Assembly (NCBI GenBank): GCA_022702545.1
Contig: JAHRBC010000007.1
Span: 1,860,001 to 1,924,000 of the forward strand
From: Phycomyces nitens
Taxonomy: Eukaryota > Mucoromycota > Mucoromycetes > Mucorales > Phycomycetaceae
DNA length: 64,000 nucleotides
Direction: 5' to 3'
The translations under genes and the position numbers were made by a program. Shown here piece after piece: positions 11,991 through 21,074 of this stretch (position 1 is its first letter; every line of letters begins with the position of its first letter). The notes under the pieces were generated by a model. It was given only the letters and a program-made list of their open reading frames with translations. It searched no databases and was not told where the DNA came from.

Positions 11991-12900
11991 TTGGGAGGAT
12001 GTGAGTGAAAACCTGTCTTGCCAGAGGAATGTGGGCCTTGTCCTTGTGCCTTGGAATGACCCTGAGTCTGTGCCATTAGACGTGGCTGGTCAGGGGCAGG
12101 GGTGGAAGAATCATTGGAATTCTTGGAGTTAGATTGTCCTTTTCTTGTTTGGGACTTGACGCGTGATGCCTTACGCAGAGCATCAGCGAGCAACACCTGT
12201 TCCAAAATCCGTGAGGTGTCCAACAGGGGAGCAGGCTCGGCCTGTCTGGAGGACAATGGAGTTGGGGAAGGTAGGTGGAGTTTGCAGCAGACATTATCAC
12301 GGCGCAATTGGGTGATATGAGATGCCACGTTGGAAGTGAGTTCATGCATACACTGGAGGAATTCCCAAGCACGTTCCAACAAGATAGACTGGTTGCGGAC
12401 CAAATTGTGGGCAAAGGTGTCCATTGGACGGGTGAGCCCTGACAAGCGGAATTGAATGTCAGCCAGTTGACCATCGGTGCACTTGGTGTTGGGACCAACA
12501 TCAGAGCAGTTAAGGGAAGGCAGCTGGTATTGCCTGATAGTGTTACGAGGGCAAGCCAACAGGAAACAACAATGATCAGATTCTGCCAAAGGACGTTGGA
12601 AGAAATCCTTTGCCATGTTAGGGAACCGGGCCAAGAGTTCAGGATAAGGAACCAAATCAGAGGCCACAGGACGTGGTACAACATGCGGGTCATTATCGGA
12701 GTCAGAGTCATTGTCAGTTGCCATGTCAGTAGGAGTAGAACATTGCAAAGAAGCAATATTGGCTTCCATGGACGCAAGGCGGTCCAAAAGGGTTTGAAGA
12801 TTGATTGAGTCATTAGACATAATAAGATCAGAATGACTTGTCGAGCAGTTGTATACCAAGAGCAAAAGAAAGAATGATGAATAGCATAGAATTAAATTTT
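10690..12900 (-). mobile_element. Truncated DIRS-like retroelement
   Basis: A minus-strand gag-like ORF (12820-11948) followed by an overlapping RT-RNase H ORF. RT carries a YLDDLIV active-site block and RNase H begins with YTDASTTGWG, both typical of DIRS-type elements. The tyrosine recombinase ORF expected in complete DIRS elements is absent, the RNase H is cut near 10690-10720, and no split or inverted terminal repeats were seen. Boundaries are approximate. Confidence 0.75.
11948..12820 (-). CDS. DIRS-type gag-like ORF1
   Basis: Starts at MSNDS (12820); an in-frame upstream ATG exists at 12865. Features are an N-terminal helical segment (LQTLLDRLASMEANIASLQ), an acidic DSDSDND patch, a central helical domain, and a long basic/Ser-Gln-Pro-rich tail. 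No zinc knuckle is visible, in keeping with DIRS gag proteins. It ends at a TAG codon inside the region where RT is open in another frame. Intact in length, but part of a defective element. Confidence 0.7.
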   Translation of the reverse strand: MSNDSINLQTLLDRLASMEANIASLQCSTPTDMATDNDSDSDNDPHVVPRPVASDLVPYPELLARFPNMAKDFFQRPLAESDHCCFLLACPRNTIRQYQLPSLNCSDVGPNTKCTDGQLADIQFRLSGLTRPMDTFAHNLVRNQSILLERAWEFLQCMHELTSNVASHITQLRRDNVCCKLHLPSPTPLSSRQAEPAPLLDTSRILEQVLLADALRKASRVKSQTRKGQSNSKNSNDSSTPAPDQPRLMAQTQGHSKAQGQGPHSSGKTGFHSHPPKPQLSKSQTPSTHP

Positions 12901-12977
12901 TTAATTTTTATTTCTGAATATTCGTCCAAATAAAGAAATTATGGTAACACAGCAAGAGTCTCCGACTCACAATGGAT

Positions 12978-13072
12978 AATATCAATTGTCAGTCATGTCA
13001 ATATCAATTGTCAGTCATGTCAATCTTTATTGGCAGATTTGTCAATCTTATTGGTGCACTTTCCAATAATTA
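12978..13072. repeat. Left terminal inverted repeat of the IS630-like element
   Basis: AATATCAATTGTCAGTCATG is repeated twice, followed by AATCTTTATTGGCAGATTTG and TCTTATTGGTGCACTTT. The reverse complement at 33170-33265 differs by only a few bases (GGCAG versus GGCGG, CTTTCC versus CTTTCT). Confidence 0.8.
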
Positions 13073-13480
13073 TTACTGATTGTGATATTTGTAGTAGAAA
13101 TTGGGACGGTGGATACTTTGAGACTCTTTATTGTGGTTTAGAAAAAGTTAAAGTATATCCAGTTATTGATTCAAGAAGTGTGTTAACTTAGTATTTATAA
13201 TTATTGTTATAATTCTTATCAGCTTGGATATTCATTATCATAATAGCTATGTTATCAGTTAATAGATATTTTGGGACTTTGTCCCACAATAGATTGGGTA
13301 TGGTATTTTCATATTTGGATAAGGATTTCTGGATGGTATAGTTTGTCTTGATTTTAGATAATCCAGCTATCTGGGTTTATATATCACTTTTCTCTGATAT
13401 ACCATTATGCCAAATACAACACTGATGGTCATTTTTGATAAAGAAATCAAATGATATAAATTGTTACAAAATATATTTAC

Positions 13481-14747
13481 TTATATCATGTCCTCTCCGG
13501 TCAGGCACTTTGGAAAGAATTCTAAACTATAGCAAATCCACCCTTGGCAATTTTCTTTAGTGATTGTATCACAGGAAGAAGTTACTCTCGCCAAAAGATC
13601 ATCATGGTTCATGAGTCTGTGTTTCTTTACTCCATTTTTCAGCTTGCTAAAGAATTCCTCAATGGGGTTAAGGAATGGAGACCATGGGGGAAGGCAAACG
13701 GGAACATGCCCAGCAGCTCTTATCATTTGCTCTGCTAGGGTGTTGTGGATTGGTGCATTATCAAAGATAAAGTATTGTGTATCAGTTATGTTTTGTTGTT
13801 GTATCAAACGAATTAAGTCTTTGATAAAGTCATAGAAATTGTTGGCACTGTTTGATTCTGTATAATTCTATGATCAATTAAAATATATTAAGCCATATAG
13901 AAAATGATATGTAATATTTATGCTTAAGCTTACGTGTCATGCCAATGACTCCACCCCTCTGTAACTGATCGCACCAAAAATGCTGATGTTCTTCCCTTTC
14001 GAACTTGTTGGGACCTTAATCCTTGCAGGGGTGTTCTTTCTTGACCTAGATTGGGTCCAATTTATGTGTAGGTTGAATCCAACCTCATCAACAAAGATAC
14101 AGTTTTGGTTGTAATGTACAATTCCTTTGGATATTAATTTTGTAATATAGTTGAAGCTCATCTGCTTCACCTCATCATTGTTCCTGCGCATTGTGTATAT
14201 TTCTGTTTTTTTCAACGTGAAGTGAAGTTTCTCCACAATTGGTTTATGCATTGTAGAAACTGACAATGCTTCAGGGAAGTTCACAGGGAACTCTTTGTGC
14301 AGCTTGTTTGACAACTCCATGAGCGTCAACTTGCCTTGTTCTTCAATGGTCTGTTCCAGATAGCCAAGGTGCTGCTCATTTATTTGGGAATGAACAGGTC
14401 TTCCTCTCTTCTTTAGGACAGGCATCCCACCAGGGCTGTCCTCAATTTGCTTGATCCATCTATGCATCGTTCTTTCAGGGATACCAATTGTTTTGGACGC
14501 CTCGTGGATGCTTTGGCCACAGTTGACATACAAATTCATGAAAATATCAAGAAGCTCTTGTGTGAGCTTCTTGTATATCTTTTTAGTTGACCTTTATTGT
14601 GAACCTGTTAAATATACATTAAGTAAATATAGCCAATCATTATAAGATATACTCAAAGAGAGATACACCTCATAACTTTTGATAATTTACCAGTGTTTAT
14701 TTCAGGAGTGTTGATTAACTCGCTATTGTCTGTGTTTGTGTTGCTCA
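13481..14747 (-). pseudogene. IS630/Tc1-mariner superfamily transposase with frameshift
   Basis: Main exon 14539-13934, intron 13933-13858 (GTAAGC...TACAG), last exon 13857-13481. Possible short first exon 14747-14690, whose junction would place a TAA before the HTH. Domains: helix-turn-helix (SIHEASKTIGIPERTMHRWI), then DDE catalytic residues in IFVDEVGF, FIFDNAPIHN and SPFLNPIEEFF. Near 13950 the sequence reads SYRGV then must change frame to give VIGMT before the splice site, so one small indel breaks it. The element also carries the CACTA insertion upstream of this gene. Confidence 0.75.
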
Positions 14748-14915
14748 TTGTTGATAATATTTTAATAAATAATTGATAGAAGAAAAATCTATAATGTTAC
14801 TCTATATATACTGTTCTCTGGCTATCACAAGTATTTCAATAAAGAGATAACACAGTCAGGAATGCAATATAAACATCATTAAAAAGAGCATAGTATTAAC
14901 AAAATAAATCCCTTA

Positions 14916-14942
14916 CACTATGGGAAAAAAGGGTGTGGTTCT
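14916..14942. repeat. Left terminal inverted repeat of CACTA element
   Basis: CACTATGGGAAAAAAGGGTG, preceded by TTA target duplication. The first 14 bases are perfectly inverted at the right end. Confidence 0.9.
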
Positions 14943-15189
14943 GGGTGCAGTTTACTGTAAACCGCACCCATTATACAAATTACATTTATGGACTATTAAA
15001 TATCTCCGCTTTATTAGAGATGTACAGTGATTTTTTAATACACCGATAACACATCCTGGATTTTATACAACATTCTCTATTGGTTCTAATTTATGTAGTC
15101 TTTGGCTATTTAACATTTTTAATTGGACATTGTGGGTTTAACTTGGCTTTGCTATTATACTTAATTGGCCATTATTACAATAAAATTCA

Positions 15190-15375
15190 TTCAATTGGTT
15201 CTTCATTTTATATATTTTAGGTTAATAATATATTTATTACAATAATGATACAGATTTAATTGGTTCTTAATTATATTTATTTTAAATAATATATTTATTA
15301 AACAATAATATTGATTCAATTAGTTCTTATTTTATATATCTTTTAGCTTTATTATACATTTATCATATAATAATT
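15190..15375. repeat. Degenerate subterminal tandem repeat, about 62 bp x 3
   Basis: Units containing ATTCAATTGGTTCTT / TTTAATTGGTTCTTA / TTCAATTAGTTCTTA begin near 15190, 15255 and 15316, each followed by a T/A-rich TTTTATATAT...ATATTTATTA tract. They lie inside the left part of the CACTA element, where subterminal repeats are expected. The rest of 14943-15470 is AT-rich and non-coding. Confidence 0.55.
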
Positions 15376-15709
15376 TTTAATTGATAGCAATTTTAATGTC
15401 ATTAATGTTAATGTTAGTATTATTTAATAATAATAATAATCATATTCTTACCAGTTTAATAACTTACTGATTATTGTTGTCTTCTGCAACGGTCTCGCCA
15501 AAGTTGACAAATTCTTGCTGCAGATGCCCAATTATCATGGCATCTAGTAAAGTCAATTCCTTGTGCTTTAAGGAGAAGTGCATGTCGGGTACAAGCTGTA
15601 TGCTTGTCTTCTTTAGATATAGATTTCCAACCAGCAGAAGGTCCAAGAGCCAAGACAGAAGGGAAAGAAGCCAGCTGATCACATACTAGTTTCGTACAAG
15701 TATGGACTG

Positions 15710-15977
15710 TGATGTGTTTAGGGTAGGAATATAGTAAAATGTGATAATAAAGGTAATCAAATAGAGAGACGTAGTGAGTAAAGTGAGACTTTGTATAGTG
15801 TGGTTTTTAATGAGGTAGAAAAATTGGTATCAATTAAGATGATGTTGCTAGTCTGTGTTCCTGTTCCTTTTATACTGATATTGTAATTCATAGTCCGTGT
15901 TAGATTCACCAGTTATATTGAATACTGGGATTGATTATATATGTCTTTGTCGTACATATAGATGTGCAAATACAACA
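15710..15977 (-). repeat. Chromovirus B LTR (3' LTR in element orientation)
   Basis: 268 bp; on the minus strand it runs TGTTGTATTTGC... to ...AAACACATCA. Contains a TATA-like GTATAAAAGG (minus strand). Same sequence as 20807-21074. Confidence 0.92.
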
Positions 15978-16014
15978 TTAACCCCCTCCAGATTGACTTT
16001 AGTCAAACGTTTTT

Positions 16015-17523
16015 TTAGATGCGCGTACGTTTGTTACGTGGCATCGTATTTGCTGATCTTGTATGATCTTTACGTTTTCCGTGTGCCGGTGGAGTATCAG
16101 GTTGTTTAGTTTTTGCTGGTCGTCCTACTCTTCTGGGTGTCTTTGGAGGACGACCTCTGCGTTTAGGTGTTACTTGTTCTATATTATTTGTGATTTGCTT
16201 TGCAGGGCGCCCTCTTTTACTAGTGGTTGATAGGCTTTTGCTCTTGGTTGAAATTTCTTGTTTTTCCCTGCGACTCCAATAGTCTTGGATTGTTTTGAGA
16301 TCTGTGAATTTGTTTGGTGTGAGCCATTCATCTTCTTCTGGACCTTGTCCTTTCCATCGTACGAGGTATTCTCTTTTACCCGCATTGCCTCTGTGATTAA
16401 TGATGGCTTGCACTTCAACAAGTTCATCTTCTAGTGTTGTTTCGTCAACTGAAATCAATTTTAGGTCAGATGGTGGGTAGTCCCTTGGCATCAATGCCCC
16501 GGTTTCGTCTTGGAGAACATAGGATCCTCCTTGGGTTTGACGTATAACCGTATATGGCCCTTGGTATGCTGGAGCTAGTTTGCTACTTCTGGTTGGTAGT
16601 CTTATCATCACATAACTGCCATTATTTATCTTTGCTATTGTGTGACTTTTGTCGAATTTGTCTTTTTGAGTTTTTGTGATGAGTTCTGTTCTTTCTTTTA
16701 TGGCTGGGAAGACGATCTCTGCCATATGTTCGATTCTTTTTAATAATTCTTCATTTGTCATTGGGATTGTTGGAATTGATCCTGGTTCATTATAATCTTT
16801 GAACGCATTGATATTTCTTGCGAACATAAGTGAGAACGGTGCCGTGTTCAGTCTTTTTGATATTTTGTTATTTATTGCGAGTTGAGATGCTGGTAGGTAA
16901 TGATCCCAATCCTTACCAGTTCCTTCAACTACTTTCCTTATGACTTGGATTGAAGTTTGCACCCATCTTTCCGCTACGCCATTGGCTCTAGGGTGATATG
17001 GTGTTACTAATCGGTGATCTATTCCCGAGTTTTCCATGATCTTTGTCATTAATTCATTTTTGAATTCTGTACCATTATCCGATTGTATTATTCTTGGATA
17101 ACCAAAATCCCCAAATATTTGTACAAGGGTTTTTGCTATGGTATCTGACTGCTTGTTTGGTATGGCTCTCAGTATGCAGAATCTTGTGCATACATCTACC
17201 ATGACAAAGAGATACACGTTTCCATTGTCTGTAGGTGTCAACGGTCCTGCTAAGTCTATTGCCCAGTGATCTCCTGGTATGTACGCATGTATTGGTCTAA
17301 GTGGATTGTATCCTTTTCTTGTTATATTGTATTTTTGACATGCTGCACATTCTTTTATGCATTCTAGTGCATCTTGGGTGATGTTTGTCCAATGCATCCC
17401 GTTCTTATGGGTGAGTTCAACTATATGTTCGGCTCCAAAGTGTCCGAAGAGATGTGCATCTTGAATGATCTTTTTGCGTTCCTCTTCGGGTGGAGTCATA
17501 TAGTCTAGTGTCATTTTTTGCAC
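16015..17523 (-). CDS. Chromovirus B integrase with chromodomain and AT-hook-like tail
   Basis: The first ATG is at 17523, but the domain frame is open upstream to about 17640. In order: HHCC zinc-binding region (HLFGHFGAEH...CAACQKYN), catalytic core with D in WAIDLAGP, D in IIQSDNGTEF and E in NGVAERW, then a C-terminal GPYTVIRQ...GGSYVL domain. A chromodomain follows (VQAIINHRGNAGKREYLVRW...DEWL...WSR). The last about 90 residues contain three Gly-Arg-Pro cores in basic context (KRGRPAK, RRGRPPK, RVGRPAK), as in AT-hooks, which bind the minor groove of AT-rich DNA. The chromodomain is known to steer chromoviruses to histone marks; the tail could add AT-rich DNA targeting (inference). Confidence 0.88.
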   Translation of the reverse strand: MQKMTLDYMTPPEEERKKIIQDAHLFGHFGAEHIVELTHKNGMHWTNITQDALECIKECAACQKYNITRKGYNPLRPIHAYIPGDHWAIDLAGPLTPTDNGNVYLFVMVDVCTRFCILRAIPNKQSDTIAKTLVQIFGDFGYPRIIQSDNGTEFKNELMTKIMENSGIDHRLVTPYHPRANGVAERWVQTSIQVIRKVVEGTGKDWDHYLPASQLAINNKISKRLNTAPFSLMFARNINAFKDYNEPGSIPTIPMTNEELLKRIEHMAEIVFPAIKERTELITKTQKDKFDKSHTIAKINNGSYVMIRLPTRSSKLAPAYQGPYTVIRQTQGGSYVLQDETGALMPRDYPPSDLKLISVDETTLEDELVEVQAIINHRGNAGKREYLVRWKGQGPEEDEWLTPNKFTDLKTIQDYWSRREKQEISTKSKSLSTTSKRGRPAKQITNNIEQVTPKRRGRPPKTPRRVGRPAKTKQPDTPPAHGKRKDHTRSANTMPRNKRTRI

Positions 17524-17525
17524 TG

Positions 17526-20033
17526 CTACTTTGAATATTTTCTCATTTGGACTCTTGGCTTGAAATGCGACATGATTGAACTTTGGATCTTGTAAACGCT
17601 CTTTGGTTTCTTTTGATGTCTTATTGGCCGCATTACCTCCCCCAGCGTGTTTTCCACCGAGAAAAGTCGCGACAAAGAGTCAGGTAGTTTGTTTAAAACA
17701 CCTGGTATATGTAGGACGTCAAAACTATAGTCGAGGATGGTATCTAACCATTGGATCATCATTGGGTTCGCTATTTTTTGCGTGTGTAGATAAGTCAATG
17801 CTTTGTGATCAGTGTAGAGGGTAAAATGGTTTCCCCATAAAAACTTATGAAACTTCTTGAGTGCAAAGACCACTGCAAGTAACTCTCTTTTGGTTGTGGA
17901 ATAGTTTCTTTCGGATTTAGAGAGAGCTCTGGCCATAAAGCCAATGTAGTTCTTGCGCTCATCGATTATCTGATACAGCACGGCGCCTATTCCTAGATTA
18001 GATGCATCTGTGGCAACAAGGAATGGTTGAGTTAAATCCGGATGTTGCAAAGCTGGATTGCTTTGCAGGATATTTTTAAGTTGTTCAAAGCAACGTTGAT
18101 GTTGGTCATTCCATATTTTCTCTATATTGTTCGCAGATCTGAGGGCATCCAAGGGAGCAGTGATATGTGCCACAATTGGTATGTAATCCCTGAAGTAGTT
18201 GATAACTCCTAGGAAGCTTTGTATGTCTCTACCAGTTTTTGGAGTAGGCCATGTCATGACGTTGGTAATCTTGCGTTTGTCTATTTTACTACCATTTTCG
18301 TCGACTGAGAATCCTAACAGATATACCGATTTCTGTGCAAAATGGCACTTTTGCGGGTTCAATATGAGATTAACATTTGTTAGAGTTTGAATAGCCTGGC
18401 ACACATGAGTGGTGTGTTCTTCTAGGTTTTTAGAGAATATGACTATATCATCAACAAATGTTTGTATGAATGGCATGTCTTTGAAGATTAACGACATTAC
18501 GCGTTGGAATTTAGATGATAGTGGTTTTAGTCCGAAAGGGCATCCTTGAAACATATATTGGAGATTATTGTGAGTGAATGTCGTTTTGTGCTGGTCTTCT
18601 TCAGCAATCTTGAAACGATGGAATGCGCTCTTCAGGTCTAATGTGGTGAATATTTTTGCACCAGTGATGGTATCAAAGATGTCTCTAATGAGAGGTAGCG
18701 GAAACTTATCGTCGGGTAGGAGTTTGTTGATGTGACGTGGATCTAAACAGGGTCGTTTTCCTGTTTTGTTTCCGTGTACGTCTTTCTTATCGGCCAAAGT
18801 CAGTGGGCTATTCCAAGCAGTATTCACTGGAGCCTTCACTATTGTGCCTTCCTTCAACCAACTGTTCACCGCTTCATCAATAACCGGCCTTAATGCATAC
18901 GGCAGCGGATATTGTCTTTGATAGGTTTTAGAACCTTCAGTGGTTTTGAGCTCTACTATGGATTCGGGTACTGTACAGAAAGACGTTTTTGGTATAGCCT
19001 CATTTTCTCTTATGTGAGGAGCTATTGCTGCCATAAAACTGTCTTGTTGTTCTTGTGTTCCATAGGGCGAATTATTTGGTTCCATCTCATCATCTACTCC
19101 TTGACCTGTGCAGTTGGCATTGTGTACATTCCAGTCAATTGCTACGCCTGTTAATGCTATACCAAGTTTGGGTATTATGTCATGTCCCAGAATTAAATCT
19201 TCACTTTCATTCATTTCCATGAGTTCGAACGAATGAAGGAAGTTATGTCCATTGGCATATGTTACGTTAAGTGGGACTGTTTGCCCGATGCGTTTAGAAG
19301 TATGATTTTTTCCTGCAAACACTAAGTATCCTTCTACTTTGACGATTGGTTTCTTTATTGTGTCATTGTAGAATTTTATGTTGAGGCAAGACTTTTGCGC
19401 TCCAGTGTCAATGAGGCCGAGCACCTTATACTCATTCTGTAAAAGAATGGGTGTTTGCAATGAGAATGGGTTTTTTTCTATTTTTTGTTTGTTTATGCTC
19501 TTACCAAAGGACGCATTTTCCAAGGTATTGGCAATGTGCTCCATTGGGTCAAAGCTTGTGGCCTTTAGCAACTTGATGGCAAATTCTTGGGCCTGCTTCT
19601 TGCGGTATTCGTCTGACGAGAAATACTCTTTGCACTTGTGATTGTAACTCCAATCTTTTCCGCAGTGGCGGCAAATCTTGGCGTTAGTCTTGGTGCTCTT
19701 GGTCTTATTTATGACTTTGCATTCATTTGTGTCGTGCGAGTCATTAAGTTTGTGGTGAGCACAGAAGAATTTAGATTTTTTAACGTTATTGTTAGTATGC
19801 CCGACACTTTTTTGTGAGCTATGGATTTTACGAGGTGTATTATTTTCATTATTTGAGCGTTTGTAGGCTACAGACACTCCATTAGCGAGTAGCGCTACCT
19901 GCTCGATGGTTTGTGGCATCTCTGAATGCCTGGCAAACCATGCCAACTTGACCTTGGCTTGCAAGTCGGGGTAAGGCTGCTCATAAATCTCATGGCGAGA
20001 TTCGCATTTTCCTGTACGCCACCTTCTCGGCAA
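17526..20033 (-). CDS. Chromovirus B gag C-terminus, protease, RT and RNase H
   Basis: Reads from the gag C-terminal half through a zinc-knuckle-like motif (C-x2-C-x7-H-x-C in ICRHCGKDWSYNHKC), the protease active site LIDTGA, RT (TTLDLKSAFHRFKI, GCPFGLKPLSSKFQR, active-site FVDDIVIF), and RNase H (ATDASNLGIGAVLYQ through YTDHKALTYLH). The frame changes in the C5/G5 run at 17639-17643: SVENTLG should continue as GGNAANKTSKETKERLQ in the next frame, leading into integrase. The present ORF instead drifts and stops at 17526. Position of the indel in a homopolymer makes a sequencing or assembly error a real alternative. Confidence 0.85.
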   Translation of the reverse strand: MPRRWRTGKCESRHEIYEQPYPDLQAKVKLAWFARHSEMPQTIEQVALLANGVSVAYKRSNNENNTPRKIHSSQKSVGHTNNNVKKSKFFCAHHKLNDSHDTNECKVINKTKSTKTNAKICRHCGKDWSYNHKCKEYFSSDEYRKKQAQEFAIKLLKATSFDPMEHIANTLENASFGKSINKQKIEKNPFSLQTPILLQNEYKVLGLIDTGAQKSCLNIKFYNDTIKKPIVKVEGYLVFAGKNHTSKRIGQTVPLNVTYANGHNFLHSFELMEMNESEDLILGHDIIPKLGIALTGVAIDWNVHNANCTGQGVDDEMEPNNSPYGTQEQQDSFMAAIAPHIRENEAIPKTSFCTVPESIVELKTTEGSKTYQRQYPLPYALRPVIDEAVNSWLKEGTIVKAPVNTAWNSPLTLADKKDVHGNKTGKRPCLDPRHINKLLPDDKFPLPLIRDIFDTITGAKIFTTLDLKSAFHRFKIAEEDQHKTTFTHNNLQYMFQGCPFGLKPLSSKFQRVMSLIFKDMPFIQTFVDDIVIFSKNLEEHTTHVCQAIQTLTNVNLILNPQKCHFAQKSVYLLGFSVDENGSKIDKRKITNVMTWPTPKTGRDIQSFLGVINYFRDYIPIVAHITAPLDALRSANNIEKIWNDQHQRCFEQLKNILQSNPALQHPDLTQPFLVATDASNLGIGAVLYQIIDERKNYIGFMARALSKSERNYSTTKRELLAVVFALKKFHKFLWGNHFTLYTDHKALTYLHTQKIANPMMIQWLDTILDYSFDVLHIPGVLNKLPDSLSRLFSVENTLGEVMRPIRHQKKPKSVYKIQSSIMSHFKPRVQMRKYSK

Positions 20034-20743
20034 GCCTTTTGGAAGCGGATTCCATAGTCAAGGACAGACTCATGTTGGGACATTTGCATGGTAAATACCA
20101 GCGAGCCCATTTCCAATTGTCTATCGAACGAATCAAACTTCTTTCGGATCACTTGCTTTACCTGTACCCAGGTGAGGTCGCGATCCGCAAGGCTCTCTTC
20201 ATACCAGGCGTCATAGTGATGGTCGAAAGCTAAAGGTAGCCATTTCTTCCATGCTTTATCAATGTTTACCTTCCCGGCGTTCAGTACTTTCTGTACGGCT
20301 GACAGGAAGTGGGACACTGCTTCGTACACGGGCTCGTTGGGGTAACGTACTGTCTGCCCTGCCAGCTGGAACTTCGGTATGTCCCTAAGTGAGATGGTTG
20401 AACCTTCGGTCTGGTTCTTTGGGGTCTTGAAGGTATCTCTGCCTCGGTAGTGAGACAACCTTTCGAGCAGGGCCGAGGTCTGGTCTATCTCCGTTTGTGC
20501 TTGACTTAGGACACTTGCGTCGCTGCCGTTCATGACCAGTTCGTGGAATTGGCCCACCAGCTTGCAGAGTTTGGCCTCCATGTGCTTGACAAGCTGGTCC
20601 AGTTGTCTTGCAGCCAGTTCCTTGGCGGCTTCTGGTTCTTCTTGCACCATATGGCTGGAATCATCCATGGTCATGTCCTCGGACAGGATGGTCATATTGT
20701 TAGTGTCTTGGATGAAAGATTCAAAGGAGTTGTTATCGGTCAT
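19895..20743 (-). CDS. Chromovirus B gag (N-terminal part)
   Basis: Start ATG at 20743, 64 nt after the LTR. The protein begins with an acidic leader and helical segments (LDQLVKHMEAKLCKLVGQFHE), then a capsid-like region (W-rich SLADRDLTWVQVKQVIRKKF; MQMSQHESVLDYGIRFQKAC). After FMSSLTP the expected gag continuation (DLQAKVKLAWFARHSEMPQT) lies in the frame of the following pol ORF, so the ORF ends out of frame at 19895. The break is about 19965-19985 and is probably a 1-nt indel, because sister element A has gag-pol in one frame. A programmed frameshift is possible but would fall inside capsid, which is unusual. Confidence 0.75.
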   Translation of the reverse strand: MTDNNSFESFIQDTNNMTILSEDMTMDDSSHMVQEEPEAAKELAARQLDQLVKHMEAKLCKLVGQFHELVMNGSDASVLSQAQTEIDQTSALLERLSHYRGRDTFKTPKNQTEGSTISLRDIPKFQLAGQTVRYPNEPVYEAVSHFLSAVQKVLNAGKVNIDKAWKKWLPLAFDHHYDAWYEESLADRDLTWVQVKQVIRKKFDSFDRQLEMGSLVFTMQMSQHESVLDYGIRFQKACREGGVQENANLAMRFMSSLTPTCKPRSSWHGLPGIQRCHKPSSR

Positions 20744-20793
20744 ATTGGTGATGATGATGATGATGATTTTTTTTTTTTTTTTTTAACAAGAAT

Positions 20794-20806
20794 TCACTTT
20801 AAAAAA
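20794..20806 (-). other. Putative primer-binding site of chromovirus B
   Basis: Immediately after the LTR (minus strand) comes TTTTT, then TAAAGTGA, complementary to TCACTTTA inside the same LTR (20883-20876). Chromovirus A shows the same geometry with a different octamer, which supports Tf1-like self-priming over a tRNA primer. Inference only. Confidence 0.55.
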
Positions 20807-21074
20807 TGATGTGTTTAGGGTAGGAATATAGTAAAATGTGATAATAAAGGTAATCAAATAGAGAGACGTAGTGAGTAAAGTGAGACTTTGTATAGTGTGG
20901 TTTTTAATGAGGTAGAAAAATTGGTATCAATTAAGATGATGTTGCTAGTCTGTGTTCCTGTTCCTTTTATACTGATATTGTAATTCATAGTCCGTGTTAG
21001 ATTCACCAGTTATATTGAATACTGGGATTGATTATATATGTCTTTGTCGTACATATAGATGTGCAAATACAACA
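20807..21074 (-). repeat. Chromovirus B LTR (5' LTR in element orientation)
   Basis: 268 bp, identical by eye to 15710-15977. The minus-strand octamer TCACTTTA at 20883-20876 is complementary to the octamer TAAAGTGA five T residues beyond the LTR end. Confidence 0.92.

Larger units (their letters stand above)
15710..21074 (-). mobile_element. Ty3-type chromovirus B, full length, identical LTRs
   Basis: Two 268-bp LTRs (15710-15977 and 20807-21074) appear identical by eye and are bounded by GACTG duplications (15705-15709, 21075-21079). In minus orientation the 5' LTR is on the right. The polypurine tract (GGAGGGGGTTAA) abuts the left LTR and a putative primer-binding site follows the right LTR. 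It encodes gag, protease, RT, RNase H, integrase, a chromodomain and an AT-hook-like tail. Identical LTRs imply recent insertion, yet the coding region has two apparent 1-nt frameshifts. Confidence 0.93.
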
